Assembly (NCBI GenBank): GCA_035048485.1
Contig: CM068590.1
Span: 4,464,093-4,528,092 of the forward strand
Reading direction: 5' to 3'
Length of the DNA stretch: 64,000 bases
Source: Pteria penguin
Lineage: Eukaryota; Mollusca; Bivalvia; Pterioida; Pteriidae
Below are positions 34,001 through 43,421 of this stretch, one piece after another. Position numbers and translations under genes: made by a program. The notes below the pieces were generated by a model that saw nothing but the letters and a program-made list of their open reading frames with translations, did no database searches and had not been told where the DNA came from. Position 1 is the stretch's first letter; every line of letters starts with the position of its first letter.

Positions 34001-36362
34001 CAGTCATGTGTGTGTGTCTGCCAGTGCATGTATGTCTGTCTTTCAGTTTGTCTGTCAGCTTGCTTCTTCATCTGTATGTCTACAAGAAATCAGTGTCTGT
34101 CTTTCTGTTAAGAATGACACTTGAAAAAGATAGCAGATAAGACATGTTCCTTCATCCTCTCTAGAAGTTAATATAATCCCACTAATACAGTGATTGATTG
34201 ATTGATTTTTGTTTTACATTACACCACGAATATTTCACATATATAGTGACGGCATCTGCCTGATGCAAGGCATACAAATTTTGGCCTTTGCAACGGACCC
34301 ACCCCAGGCAGTGAGGGATCTTTAACATGCCATGCATACCATGACACGGGGCCTGGGTTTTTACTATCTCATCCGAAAGACATGAGACCGGCATGACCAG
34401 AGCGGGAATCGAACCCCGGCCTCCCGATCAGCAGTCCAGCGTGATACCACTAGGCCACACCGGCTTCTAATACAGTGAGTCGTTGATCAACTCTCTTAAA
34501 AAGATTCAGTATTCGAGAAAGTGAGAATAAACATTTTCAAATGAAAAACAACCGCAACCAGCATACTCAACATAAGTTTTGATACTGTGAGTCTTGGACT
34601 CAAACTTGAGTCAATAAGATACCTAGAGTATGGATCTTCCAGTCCAAGCATTCTAGTAACATCACCATGGAAACCATGTCACTTGTAACTGAGTTCCTTA
34701 CATTACATTGTAGCATTGACAGTGCATGTGGAGAGTAAGGGTGCTGGAGATTTCTGTGTGACTGTAGATGGTCAAGAGCATCAGGTGACCGCCCACATCG
34801 AGAAACAAGGCCAAAAAGACCATCTCAGGTGCACGATCGATGGCGTCATGACAACAGCGAGTGTGATCATTCACAATGAGGCTGTTCATCTTTTTACTCA
34901 GGTCAGATAAAACAGAAATCACCGTAGGATGACTGCTGTGTTATGATGTATCAACTTTGCTTAGTTCAAACAATGTGAAAGTTCTTAATAAAAACTAAAT
35001 ATAGGATCAGTACTGTAGAGGTTTTTCTTATCGTTAAATGAAAGAATTACAAGTATATATATTATCATTATGTGGTATTTATTTTTTTGTCAAATATGAA
35101 TAAAATTCAAAAACTTTTTTTATAGACAATTAGTCAAGAATAGTCTGACTGTACTACAGTCAGAAATTGGCATACAGACATAAATGAAAAAGAAAAATTA
35201 CAAGATTCTTTTGAATGGGGCAATTTGGCATAGTAAATAAACAAAATAATCAAATTTCTGGATTGAGACTAGGATGGTATCGTTAGGGGAGACGTGCACT
35301 GATTTAATACCTTATTCATCAGATCGTAATAATTCTGCCACATCACCATCATGGCAGGGGAGGGGGGAGGTGGTCAGGAGGGGGGGGGGATGTAACACCA
35401 ACATTCAATGGTTTGAACCATTTGTGTTTTTCACACTTTCTTTGTTTCGATATCAGAAAACCTCCCTGCAGCAGCTATCACCTCAGTCTGTATGTATGAG
35501 GCTTCAGGTGAGGAGAGAAATGTGAGGTCAAGAGATGAAGGCTGTTTTGTTAAATTAATGGAATGTTCATCTCATCATGGAACCACAAAGAATTTGGTGT
35601 AAAAAGGTCAATGTCACTTTGGGAGACCCCAGACTCTATGAGTCATTCTAAAATTTCCGTTTTTCCATGCCATCAAACAATAACAAATCAGACAATTCGA
35701 ATGAAAGATTTTTCATATTTTCATTTATTCCAGGAAGGCAAGCAGGAAGTGCGTCTTCCATATCCTAAGTACCTGCAGTCTCAGGGTATGGGAGGAGGCT
35801 CAACTGACCCAGTGGCTCCCATGCCGGGCGTAGTAGAAAAAGTCATGGTCAGTCCAGGAGACATTGTCAACAAAGGTGACCCGTTGGTCATCATGATTGC
35901 AATGAAAATGGAGGTAAGGTCCTACTAAAAATTTTTTTTAAATGAGACCTCTCAACACATAGATATTTGGTCTCTCAAAATATCTTGGTTTGTCTTGCTT
36001 GTAAGTGTTTGTATAGATACATCTCTCTCTTTTTTTTAATTGTTTTGGTCTGTTACATACGTGTAAATTGCTGTGCAGTGCATCAGTTAGAAGGAGTAAC
36101 TATAAATTCCAAGTGAAATAAGCATGAAATAAAAACACTAAAAACAAAAAATGAAAATTCATATGACCTTGACATGACCTTGCCATGATATTAACCTTAA
36201 TATGTATATATTTTTTTTTCAAACATTATTTTTATTTTTCAGTATGTTATCCGAGCCCCTCATGATGGAATCATAGAGAAAATAATGCACAAAGCAGGTG
36301 ACACTGTTGCCAAGGCAACCCCTTTAGTACATCTCAAAGACAAGGACAGTGAACAAACATGA
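15993..36362 (+). CDS. MCCC1: Methylcrotonoyl-CoA carboxylase subunit alpha, mitochondrial
   Basis: Biotin-carrying subunit of 3-methylcrotonyl-CoA carboxylase, which carboxylates 3-methylcrotonyl-CoA in mitochondrial leucine breakdown. Sixteen exons join in phase to 2139 bp (712 aa plus stop): 15993-16057, 16958-16998, 17647-17786, 19101-19318, 20071-20218, 23424-23545, 25237-25348, 26260-26341, 28453-28580, 29410-29593, 31285-31394, 32146-32359, 33436-33522, 34714-34901, 35734-35913, 36243-36362. A basic amphipathic leader (about 1-40) precedes the biotin carboxylase domain, which starts at [12 protein letters not shown]. The ATP-grasp glycine loop RGGGGKGMRIA spans the exon 5/6 junction; the signature [13 protein letters not shown] is in exon 9. 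The BT linker follows, then the biotinyl domain with AMKM, whose lysine is about residue 671. Length is close to the roughly 725 aa of animal homologues. No break is seen. The partner MCCC2 is not in the window. Confidence 0.93.
16958..16998 (+). CDS. MCCC1: MCCC1 exon 2 (41 bp)
   Basis: A 41-bp exon between CTTGTAG and GTAAGT, encoding [13 protein letters not shown] plus a split Asp codon. Both phases fit the neighbours, and FRKYS resembles a presequence cleavage region. Confidence 0.75.
17647..17786 (+). CDS. MCCC1: MCCC1 exon 3 (start of biotin carboxylase domain)
   Basis: Encodes [18 protein letters not shown] and [15 protein letters not shown], the conserved N-terminus of the biotin carboxylase fold. 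Donor ATG|GTAACC, phase 0. Confidence 0.95.
17880..18310. repeat. Intronic tandem repeat, ~130-bp unit, about 3 copies
   Basis: TTGGTCAGTTTGTAGACATT-type and TTTGTTGACCTTGACCTCAA-type blocks recur with ATTAATGATACC between them. It lies in MCCC1 intron 3 and has no coding role. Confidence 0.7.
19101..19318 (+). CDS. MCCC1: MCCC1 exon 4
   Basis: Encodes [17 protein letters not shown] through [10 protein letters not shown] to [13 protein letters not shown], strongly conserved in biotin carboxylases. Donor AAAAG|GTAGAG splits a serine codon. Confidence 0.95.
19490..19610 (-). mobile_element. SINE fragment in MCCC1 intron
   Basis: Core/tail of the first SINE family (GTAACAGCATCTGTCTGATG), lacking the head. 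It is followed to about 19810 by inverted runs of GTGGACATT / AATGTCCAC type that form imperfect hairpins. Confidence 0.55.
20071..20218 (+). CDS. MCCC1: MCCC1 exon 5 (ATP-grasp)
   Basis: Encodes [20 protein letters not shown] to [12 protein letters not shown]. The glycine-rich ATP lid is cut by the following intron after its lysine. Confidence 0.95.
20219..23423 (+). other. MCCC1 intron 5 (3.2 kb)
   Basis: Apart from a dispersed repeat fragment at 20832-20940 and related short blocks near 22830-23040 (AAGTCTTCCTAAAGTGACCA), nothing gene-like was seen. Confidence 0.5.
20832..20940 (+). repeat. Dispersed repeat fragment, copy 1 of 3
   Basis: The segment with GTGGACATTCACGGACCCC and AGGTGCCCGGGAGGAGTTAG is shared with 54187-54315, and its second half with 61668-61740. 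Same orientation in all three. Confidence 0.7.
23424..23545 (+). CDS. MCCC1: MCCC1 exon 6
   Basis: Begins with [18 protein letters not shown], completing the ATP lid, and ends in LLEKFVETP plus a split Arg codon. Confidence 0.95.
24400..24590 (-). mobile_element. tRNA-derived SINE in MCCC1 intron (second family)
   Basis: Inverted relative of the SINE at 15008: GGGAATCGAACCCGGATCG is the complement of the B-box, GCGCTTAACCACTACACCAA of the A-box region. The body includes ACATGGAAGCAGGAGGTTAC. Confidence 0.8.
24755..25145 (+). repeat. Intronic minisatellite, ~75-bp unit, open in one frame
   Basis: Units of about 75 bp contain CAGATACCAGAAGATG and TTCAGATATCAG. Because 75 is a multiple of three, one frame stays open and reads repeats of [20 protein letters not shown]. 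It sits just before MCCC1 exon 7 and has no splice context of its own, so I treat it as non-coding. Confidence 0.75.
25237..25348 (+). CDS. MCCC1: MCCC1 exon 7
   Basis: Encodes [20 protein letters not shown] to [12 protein letters not shown], conserved in all biotin carboxylases. The donor is GCA|GTCAGT. Confidence 0.95.
25998..26155. repeat. Dispersed repeat, copy 2
   Basis: Same orientation copy of the segment at 8182-8330, sharing CGCTAAAGTGCTTGACATTC and GTGGATTGGTGTATTG. Confidence 0.7.
26260..26341 (+). CDS. MCCC1: MCCC1 exon 8
   Basis: Encodes [20 protein letters not shown] and AVNYVGA plus the first base of a Gly codon. The donor is G|GTATGT, phase 1. Confidence 0.95.
26535..26780 (+). 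mobile_element. tRNA-derived SINE copy in MCCC1 intron 8
   Basis: Plus-strand copy with a decayed head (GTCGTAGCTCAATCTGTTAG) and the core AAAAGATCCGTCACTGCTTC and GCATTGCATCAGGCAGATGC. Confidence 0.7.
27090..28452 (+). repeat. Tandem array of ~40 copies of the MCCC1 exon 9 splice acceptor
   Basis: The unit, mostly 34 bp with some near 31, reads CTTGTTCTCTACAG|GTACTG followed by TAGAATTCATCATA. This is the pyrimidine tract and AG of the exon 9 acceptor plus the first ~20 bases of the exon. I count about 40 copies running without a break into the authentic junction at 28452/28453. Many copies keep the AG and the pyrimidines intact. A block of about 270 bp is duplicated within the array (near 27600-27790 and 27870-28060), marked by shared CCGTAG and GGTTCTGCAG variants. 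Splicing to an upstream copy would shift frame or meet CTG-TAG within about 25 codons. Confidence 0.95.
28453..28580 (+). CDS. MCCC1: MCCC1 exon 9 (carboxylase signature), bracketed by splice-site arrays
   Basis: Encodes [20 protein letters not shown] and [19 protein letters not shown] to QLK, containing the catalytic biotin carboxylase signature. It is entered in phase 1 and ends phase 0 at CTCAAG|GTCAGT. It is the last member of the upstream tandem array and the first member of the downstream one. Confidence 0.95.
28540..28870 (+). repeat. Tandem copies of MCCC1 exon 9 3' end and its donor
   Basis: Starting inside the exon, a ~52-bp unit reads CAGACCTCGTAGAGTGGCAA, CTCAAGGTCAGTGT, CAACTGAGGGTCA. 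Two clear extra copies follow (near 28610 and 28662) and more degenerate ones extend to about 28870. The first downstream copy keeps the donor AAG|GTCAGT at 28633. An in-frame TGA 12 bases past the authentic exon end means use of a later donor would truncate the protein. Confidence 0.85.
29410..29593 (+). CDS. MCCC1: MCCC1 exon 10
   Basis: Encodes [39 protein letters not shown] and TRIDTGVRQ, ending in phase 1 at CAAG|GTCAGT. Confidence 0.95.
29594..31284 (+). other. MCCC1 intron 10 with internal duplications
   Basis: A ~85-bp sequence (ATAAGCAAAGGAAATTCATA through GTAAATAAAGAAT) is present at about 30090-30175 and again at about 31070-31152. Between them lies other sequence including a 21-bp minisatellite. 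A shorter tandem duplication (TTTGTGTCACAAATGCATGT) is at 30035 and 30184. Confidence 0.65.
30935..31035. repeat. Minisatellite, 21-bp unit, about 4-5 copies
   Basis: Unit GGGAGGGCATCAAGGGTGCA with one extra base, strongly purine-rich on the plus strand. Confidence 0.85.
31285..31394 (+). CDS. MCCC1: MCCC1 exon 11
   Basis: Encodes [20 protein letters not shown] to RAALSQYQ after the split Gly codon. Donor CAG|GTGAGT. Confidence 0.95.
32146..32359 (+). CDS. MCCC1: MCCC1 exon 12
   Basis: Encodes [35 protein letters not shown] and the start of the linker. Donor ACGG|GTAAGT. Confidence 0.95.
32479..32980 (-). mobile_element. Non-autonomous hAT element with BED-finger reading frame
   Basis: Inverted ends TAGGGGTGGGCCGAT and ATCGGCTCACCCCTA are flanked by an exact 8-bp direct repeat ATACCATA (32471-32478 and 32981-32988), the hAT signature. 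On the minus strand a frame of about 118 codons includes [26 protein letters not shown] and [10 protein letters not shown], the spacing of a BED-type zinc finger found at the N-terminus of hAT transposases. The catalytic domain is absent, so this 502-bp element is an internal-deletion derivative. It sits in MCCC1 intron 12. Confidence 0.88.
33215..33430. repeat. Homopolymer runs and a short tandem duplication
   Basis: C and A homopolymer tracts at about 33231-33303 are followed by two copies of GATATAGAATATATATCTTT just before MCCC1 exon 13, whose acceptor lies at the end of the second copy's pyrimidine run. Confidence 0.8.
33436..33522 (+). CDS. MCCC1: MCCC1 exon 13
   Basis: After completing an Asp codon it encodes [16 protein letters not shown] to [12 protein letters not shown] is conserved with animal homologues. 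Donor AAAA|GTAAGG. Confidence 0.88.
33785..34110. repeat. TGTCTG-type low-complexity repeat
   Basis: Degenerate runs of TGTATGTCTGTCTG in an intron. Several frames stay open over it (175 and 134 codons, rich in Cys, Leu, Ser and Val); these are repeat translations. Confidence 0.8.
34188..34468 (-). mobile_element. tRNA-derived SINE, full length, in MCCC1 intron 13
   Basis: The minus strand reads a tRNA-like head with B-box GGTTCGATTCCCGC and the shared core (AGGCAGTGAGGGATCTTTAA on the plus strand). It is one of the best-preserved copies. Confidence 0.85.
34714..34901 (+). CDS. MCCC1: MCCC1 exon 14 (BT linker domain)
   Basis: Encodes [20 protein letters not shown] to EAVHLFTQ, the beta-rich linker between carboxylase and biotin domains. 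Donor CAG|GTCAGA. Confidence 0.9.
35734..35913 (+). CDS. MCCC1: MCCC1 exon 15 (biotinyl domain)
   Basis: Encodes [18 protein letters not shown], then [16 protein letters not shown] and VIMIAMKME with the biotin-accepting Lys. Donor GAG|GTAAGG. Confidence 0.96.
36243..36362 (+). CDS. MCCC1: MCCC1 exon 16 (C-terminus)
   Basis: Encodes [20 protein letters not shown] and [15 protein letters not shown], then TGA. This completes the biotinyl fold. Confidence 0.95.
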   Translation, partial: YVIRAPHDGIIEKIMHKAGDTVAKATPLVHLKDKDSEQT

Positions 36363-37295
36363 GAAACTAAGAAATATTTATCATTAGCTATATGTCTGTG
36401 ATCAATTATATGTATGAATATACTTATTGTGTGTGAGAGAGAAAGGAGGGGAGGTTGAGGGGGGGGGAAGCATTCGGAACTCCTTTTCCTATTCTAGTGA
36501 TTACATAGGAAGACCCATAAGTAAAATCACTTTACATGAAATTCGTGGAAAATAGTAGTTTTGACATAGCTATGCATGCTTTAGAGAATTCACAAGGCAT
36601 GAGGGAGAGAGGAGGGTGATGGCACATTCAATAATTTTCTTCCTATTTTTGTGTCTGCTTTAAAAGGACTGGCTTGTCCTGTAATAAAAAGACCAACTTT
36701 GTATGAAATTTATCTAAAAGGTGCATATCTATACCGTGTGTTGAAGAATAGCAAAGTACATCCTATTTATATCAAAATTTCCATGAAATCTTTTTCTATT
36801 TATTAAAATAACTCATTCAGACATATCACCTGGCACAGAGACATTTTATTTTGATGATACTTCATTGCAGTAAAAGAAGAGAGGTGTGGGGAGGGGCAAC
36901 ACAATAGTCTTTAGACTTCAGTTTGCCATGTTATGTAGATTTCATAGTAAAATTAAACAGTTAGTGCAGTGCACCACTTTATCAAGCACACACTTGAACA
37001 TGGTACTTGAACATCACCTGTGCCTTATAACTGTGACATTTTTTTTTTGAAAGAGAGAGAGAGACTCACCATTTTTTGGCAGAAAAGGATGAGGGAGTTC
37101 TGAATGGAGAAGGGTGGGATGTGGGCGGGGTGTGGGCGGGGTGTTATTATTTGATGTCATTGTGATTCTGTAGTACAATCACAGCTGGTTTCTTTATTAC
37201 ATATTGTAATACTCACATCATGTTCAACAAGAATTCTTAAGATGACTTTGTATGAACATGACTTTTGCTGGGAATAAACTTCAACACAAATGTAT
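36363..37295 (+). other. MCCC1: Presumed MCCC1 3' UTR
   Basis: About 0.9 kb of non-coding sequence with several GGGGAGG-type runs ends at a canonical AATAAA (37273-37278). Cleavage is expected about 15-25 bases later, some 75 bases before the satellite array. Confidence 0.55.
37273..37278 (+). terminator. MCCC1: AATAAA polyadenylation signal
   Basis: Canonical hexamer about 0.9 kb downstream of the MCCC1 stop. Earlier AATAAA-like hexamers are not well placed. Confidence 0.55.
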
Positions 37296-37364
37296 TACAT
37301 TCTGTTTCATTCTCTGTTCATTGTATGCCAAGGAGACTGACACAATAATTTTGAACTTGTTGTA

Positions 37365-40300
37365 GCCACTTAGAGCTAGAACTCACTGTAGCCTCCCACA
37401 GCTGTCAAGTTCTGGAGGCTGATGCAGTACTCTAGAACTCACTGTAGCCTTCCACAGCTGTCAAGTCCTGGAGGCTGATGCAGTACTCTAGAACTCACTG
37501 CAGCCTACCACAGCTGTCAAGTCCTGGAGGCTGATGCAGTACTCTAGAACTCACTGTAGCATCCCATAGCTGTCAAGTCCTGGAGGCTCATGCAGTACTT
37601 TACTACTCACTGTAGCCTTCCACAGCTGTCAAGTCCTGGAGGCTGATGCAGTACTCTAGAACTCACTGTAGCCTTCCACAGCTGTCAAGTCCTGGAGGCT
37701 GATACACTACTCTGGAACTCCCTGTAGCCTTCTACAGCTGTCAAGGCTTGAAGGCTGGTAGAGTACTCTAGAACTCACTGTAGCCTAAGTCCTGGAGGCT
37801 GATGCAGTACTCTATAACTCACTGTAGCCTTCCACAGCTGTCAAGTCCTGGGGGCAAAAACGGTACTCTAGCACTGTAGCCTCCCACAGCTGTCAAGTCA
37901 TGGAGGCTGATGCAGTACTCTAGAACTCACTATAGCCTTCTACAGCTGTCAAGTCCTGGAGTCTGGTAGAGTACTCTAGAACTCACTGTAGCCTTCCACA
38001 GCTGACCAGTCTTGGAGGCTGATACAGTACTCTAGAACTCACTGTAACCTTCTACAGCTGTCGGGTCTTGGAGGCTGATACAGTACTCTAGAACTCACTG
38101 CAGCCTTCTACAGCTGTCAAGTCATGGAGGCTGATGCAGTACTCTATAACTCACTACAGCCTTCCACAGCTGTCAAGTCATGGAGGCTGATACAGTATTC
38201 TAGAACTCGCTGTAGCCTTCCACAGCTGTCAAGTCTTGGAGGCTGATACAGTACACTAAAACTCACTGTAGCATCCCATAGCTGTCAAGAACTGGAGACT
38301 GATACAGTACTCTAGAACTCACTGTAGCCTTCCACAGCTGTCAAGTCTTGAAGGCGGATACAGTACTCTAGAACTCACTGCAGCCTTCTACAGCTGTCAA
38401 GTCTTGGGAGGCTGATACAGTACTCTATAATTCACTGTAACCTTCTACAGCTGTCAAATCTTGGAGGCTAATGCAGTACTCTATAACTCACTGTAGCCTA
38501 CCACAGCTGTCAAGTCTTGGGAGGCTGATACAGTACTCTAGAACTCACTGTAGCCTCCCAGAGCTGTCAAGTCTTGGAGACTGATACAATACTCTAGAAC
38601 TCACTGTAGCCTTCTACAGCTGTCAAGTCCTGGAGTCTGGTAGCGTACTCTAGAACTCACTGTAGCCTTCCACAGCTGACCAGTCTTGGAGGATGATACA
38701 GTACTCTAGAACTCACTGTAACCTTCTACAGCTGTCAGGTCTTGGAGGCTGATACAGTACTCTAGAACTCACTGCAGCCTTCTACAGCTGTCAAGTCATG
38801 GAGGCTGATGCAGTACTCTATAACTCACTACAGCCTTCCACAGCTGTCAAGTCATGGAGGCTGATACAGTATTCTAGAACTCGCTGTAGCCTTCCACAGC
38901 TGTCAAGTCTTGGGAGGCTGATACAGTACTCTAGAACTCGCTGTAGCCTTCCACAGCTGTCAAGTCTTGGAGGCTGATACAGTACGCTAAAACTCACTGT
39001 AGCATCCCATAGCTGTCAAGAACTGGAGACTGATACAGTACTCTAGAACTCACTGTAGCCTTCCACAGCTGTCAAGTCTTGAAGGCGGATACAGTACTCT
39101 AGAACTCACTGCAGCCTTCTACAGCTGTCAAGTCTTGGGAGGCTGATACAGTACTCTATAATTCACTGTAACCTTCTACAGCTGTCAAATCTTGGAGGCT
39201 AATGCAGTACTCTATAACTCACTGTAGCCTACCACAGCTGTCAAGTCTTGGGAGGCTGATACAGTACTCTAGAACTCACTGTAGCCTCCCAGAGCTGTCA
39301 AGTCTTGGAGACTGATACAATACTCTAGAACTCACTGTAGCCTTCTACAGCTGTCAAGTCCTGGAGTCTGGTAGCGTACTCTAGAACTCACTGTAGCCTT
39401 CCACAGCTGACCAGTCTTGGAGGATGATACAGTACTCTAGAACTCACTGTAACCTTCTACAGCTGTCAGGTCTTGGAGGCTGATACAGTACTCTAGAACT
39501 CACTGCAGCCTTCTACAGCTGTCAAGTCATGGAGGCTGATGCAGTACTCTATAACTCACTACAGCCTTCCACAGCTGTCAAGTCATGGAGGCTGATACAG
39601 TATTCTAGAACTCGCTGTAGCCTTCCACAGCTGTCAAGTCTTGGGAGGCTGATACAGTACTCTAGAACTCGCTGTAGCCTTCCACAGCTGTCAAGTCTTG
39701 GAGGCTGATACAGTACGCTAAAACTCACTGTAGCATCCCATAGCTGTCAAGAACTGGAGACTGATACAGTACTCTAGAACTCACTGTAGCCTTCCACAGC
39801 TGTCAAGTCTTGGAGTCTGATACAGTACTCTATACCTCACTGTAACCTTCTACAGCTGTCAAGTCTTGAAGGCTGATACAGTACTCTAGAACTCACTGCA
39901 GCCTTCTACAGCTGTCAAGTCTTGGAGGTTGATACAGTACTCTAGAACTCACTGCAGTCTTCTACAGCTGTCAAGTCTTGGAGGTTGATACAGTACTCTA
40001 GAACTCACTGTAGCCTTCCACAGCTGTCAAGTCTTGAAGGCGGATACAGTACTCTAGAACTCACTGCAGCCTTCTACAGCTGTCAAGTCTTGGGAGGCTG
40101 ATACAGTACTCTATAACTCACTGTAACCTTCTACAGCTGTCAAGCCTTCAAGGCGGATACAGTACTCTAGAACTCACTGCAGCCTTCTACAGCTGTCAAG
40201 TCTTGGAGGTTGATACAGTACTATAGAACCCACTGCAGTCTTCTACAGCTGTCAAGTCCTTGAGGTTGATACAGTACTCTAGAACTCACTGTAGCCTTCC

Positions 40301-40795
40301 ACAGCTGTCAAGTCTTGAAGGCGGATACAGTACTCTAGAACTCACTGCAGCTTTCTACAGCTGTCAAGTCTTGGGAGGTTGATACAGTACTCTATAACTC
40401 ACTGTAACCTTCTACAGCTGTCAAGTCTTGGAGGCTAATGCAGTACTCTATAACTCACTGTAGCCTTCTACAGCTGTCAAGTCTTGGAGGCTGATACAGT
40501 ACTCTAGAACTCACTGTAGCCTTCTACAGCTGTCAAGTCTTGGAGGCTGATACAGTACTCTAGAACTCACTGTAGCCTCCCAGAGCTGTCAAGTCTTGGA
40601 GGCTGATATAGTACTCTAGAACTCACTGTAACCTTCTACAGCTGTCAAGTCTTGGAGGCTGATACATTACTCTAGAACTCACTGTAGCCTTCTACAGCTG
40701 TCAAGTCCTGGAGGCTGATACAGTACTCTAGAACTCACTGTAGCTTTCTACAGCTGTCAAGTCTTGGAGGCTGATACAGTATGCTAGAACTCCCT
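37365..40795. repeat. 56-bp satellite array, about 60 copies, with ~731-bp higher-order repeat
   Basis: Monomer: AACTCACTGTAGCCTTCCAC, AGCTGTCAAGTCTTGGAGGC, TGATACAGTACTCTAG (56 bp). A run of about 13 distinguishable monomers is repeated almost unchanged about 731 bp later; for example CTGGAGTCTGGTAGCGTACT occurs at 38630 and 39361. Each monomer carries palindromes CAGCTG, AGTACT and TCTAGA. A second array of the same family begins at 47785. Confidence 0.95.
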
Positions 40796-41250
40796 GAATG
40801 CTGATGCAATATTCTTGGACTACTTTTGCCTTATTGGAAATCTCTTGAACGCACTGATTTGATTTCCAAGTCAAGGTTGAATGTCACATAATGTACAGGG
40901 ACTCCAAAGTTTGATGGTGTTATAGAAGTGCCTCGGCTTTCTACTACCATTTAACATTGGTTGCTACTATTTTACTAATGTACAGGTACAAGTAACATGA
41001 AATAAATAACCTCACTTGATTCCTCAGTTTCAAGAGTTTTCTAAATTTACAGACATAATGAAGGATTATCAAACTACATAAAGAGTGTAGATTAATTTAA
41101 ACCTATAAAACGATTACATCTGTTTGCTCCTGTTGTCATTGTTCATAACTTGTGAACAGGAAAAGAAAATGTTTTACTTTCACTGTGACGTTTGACTTAC
41201 TTTTTTGAAAATTGATATAGCTGCTGTGTAGAGACATCGGTTTTCACAAA
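40796..41250. other. Unassigned spacer
   Basis: About 450 bases between two tandem arrays. No exon or repeat recognised. Confidence 0.4.
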
Positions 41251-41600
41251 TGCATTTTGTTGAATGTTTAGTATTCAGAAAGTGTCCGGAAACCAGATCT
41301 TAAGACATGGAAACCTCGTATGCATCTTGTTGAATGTTTAGTATTCAGAAAGTTTCCGGAAACCAGATCTTAAGACATGGAAACCTCGTATGCATCTTGT
41401 TGAATGTTTAGTATTCAGAAAGTCTCCGGAAACCAGATCTTAAGACATGGAAACCTCATATGCATCTTGTTGAATGTTTAGTATTCAGAAAGTCTCCGAA
41501 AACCAGATCTTAAGACATGGAAACCTCGTATGCATCTTGTGGAATTTTCAGTATTTGGAAAGTCTCCGGAAGCCAAATTTTAAGACATGGAAACCTCATA
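41251..41600. repeat. Tandem repeat, 70-bp unit, 5 copies
   Basis: TGCATCTTGTTGAATGTTTA begins units at 41251, 41321, 41391, 41461 and 41531, each followed by AACCAGATCTTAAGACATGG. The last unit is the most diverged. Confidence 0.92.
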
Positions 41601-42004
41601 ACTGTGCTGAACTTCAGCCGAGCACACTAGGTGAATCACACGTCACGTTATACGGGTTAATGTCATACTGGGGTATCATCCTAGTTAACGTCATCAGCGG
41701 CCATCACCCACATTAATGCAATTTTCGGCTATATTTCTAATTTACGCAATAAACGGCGATCTCTTGAATAGCGTCAGACTGGGCAATCGCCATGGAAAAA
41801 TGATACTTAGCATTTAGTCAAGGAAATATCATGCCTTTCTATAACCCTGCTTTACTTCACATTTAGCAATAACAATGGTGATGTCCATACTTGCTAATGA
41901 ACCTTATTAACGTCATATTTGACAATCACGTAGGCGACATGATACTGTTCACACCTCATACGCAGTAATCACTCCGGTTATCGTTTACCATAACCTTGGT
42001 GAAC

Positions 42005-42185
42005 CGGTTTCTTAATATATGCTTGGTTGATTGGCGTTTGCTTTCAACAGTTTTTCTGTTATACAGCGAGATGGTAGCAGGAGGTAACCAACCTGTTAAG
42101 CATAGTGGCGCAATCCGGGAATCGAACTCTCATCATCTGTATCGCCAAGCCAAAAGCATAAGCACTATGTCTAGTGCGTAACTTC
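42005..42185 (-). mobile_element. tRNA-derived SINE, second family, decayed
   Basis: Shares GGTAGCAGGAGGTAACCAAC, AGCATAGTGGCGCAA and GGGAATCGAAC with the copy at 24400. It lies just outside the left arm of the inverted duplication. Confidence 0.75.
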
Positions 42186-42552
42186 GTAATGCATAAATAA
42201 CTTGGTTAACGATCTCCAACTTTAACAATCTGACGTCAGTTTTTCATGCCACATAATCAGTGGTTTCTTACAATTTAATACAGAATTATTAAAGACAATT
42301 TATGAGAGAAAAATTATTTAATTAAAAATCACAATTCTCAATGTCATTTACATACTCTTGCCAAATCTACAACCCGATCGCGAACGCCACGGCAGTAGTT
42401 ATTACAGGTGGGCGTGTCCCCATACTTCATTAGATTAATTGAGAAATGTTACTAATTTTTAAAATTATCACATTGATGGAGTTATGGTCGGAAATTTTAA
42501 CCCAAAAGGATCATTTTCGACCATTTTTAGGGCTTCAACCACCACCCCCTTA

Positions 42553-42554
<2 letters not shown>

Positions 42555-42614
<60 letters not shown>
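42555..42614. repeat. (CA)n microsatellite
   Basis: A run of about 29 AC dinucleotides. Confidence 0.98.
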
Positions 42615-42616
<2 letters not shown>

Positions 42617-43421
42617 CTACGGAGCGAATAATAAAAATGCATTCGTAATAGGAGGTGGTTACCTTAATTCGCCCTTTTCAAAAATTTCTAAATCCGCCTA
42701 TGTATTTGATTATTCATAACAAGAAATTAAATAAAATTGTGTATTAAACGATATTTATTAAAATTTATCAGCACTTTTCTGTATTCGTGTAATAGTCATT
42801 TCGTTGTTGAAAAGGTTATAAAAATACTCATAATAAAAAAAAATAAATAAAAAATAACATTGTCATAACAAACGATTTTTAATAACTGTCACTTCATGAA
42901 TTGGTGACCCCGTGTATTGAAAAAGTCAAGGAAAGGTCAATTGTTGGATTCCTCATTTCATGTGTTGGTCAGTTGGTGGGTTTGTCATTTCGTGTGTTGG
43001 TCATTTAATAGCTTAATTGGACACCATCTCTTTTGGTTGGGGAATACACACATGAAAACGCTGAATCCTATATAATAAAAATTGTATGTTAGAGGCATTT
43101 AATTTTATTATACACCAGAAACATTTCATCTGTAGCATGAAACAATAAATCGATATTTTACATATATTTTGTTGATTCTAAAGTGTTAATTACAACCACT
43201 GATTACTTTTTCTTTGTTGCATGTGCACAAAGATATGATAAAACGAGACATTCCAATACAATATAAACATCGTAACGCCATCGAGATATATTTCATTTTA
43301 AAAAAAACAATTTATAAGAGATTTTCATGCACTATTTACAGCAGGGCTGACACTTAAGTAATACTGAATAAGATTTACTGGAATTTACCTTTTATTTTTC
43401 ATTGTGTAAACTTACGCAAAT

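Noticed and set aside
33613..34140. 175-codon Cys/Leu/Val-rich membrane-like protein
   Set aside because: Translation of a TGTCTG-type low-complexity repeat in an intron.
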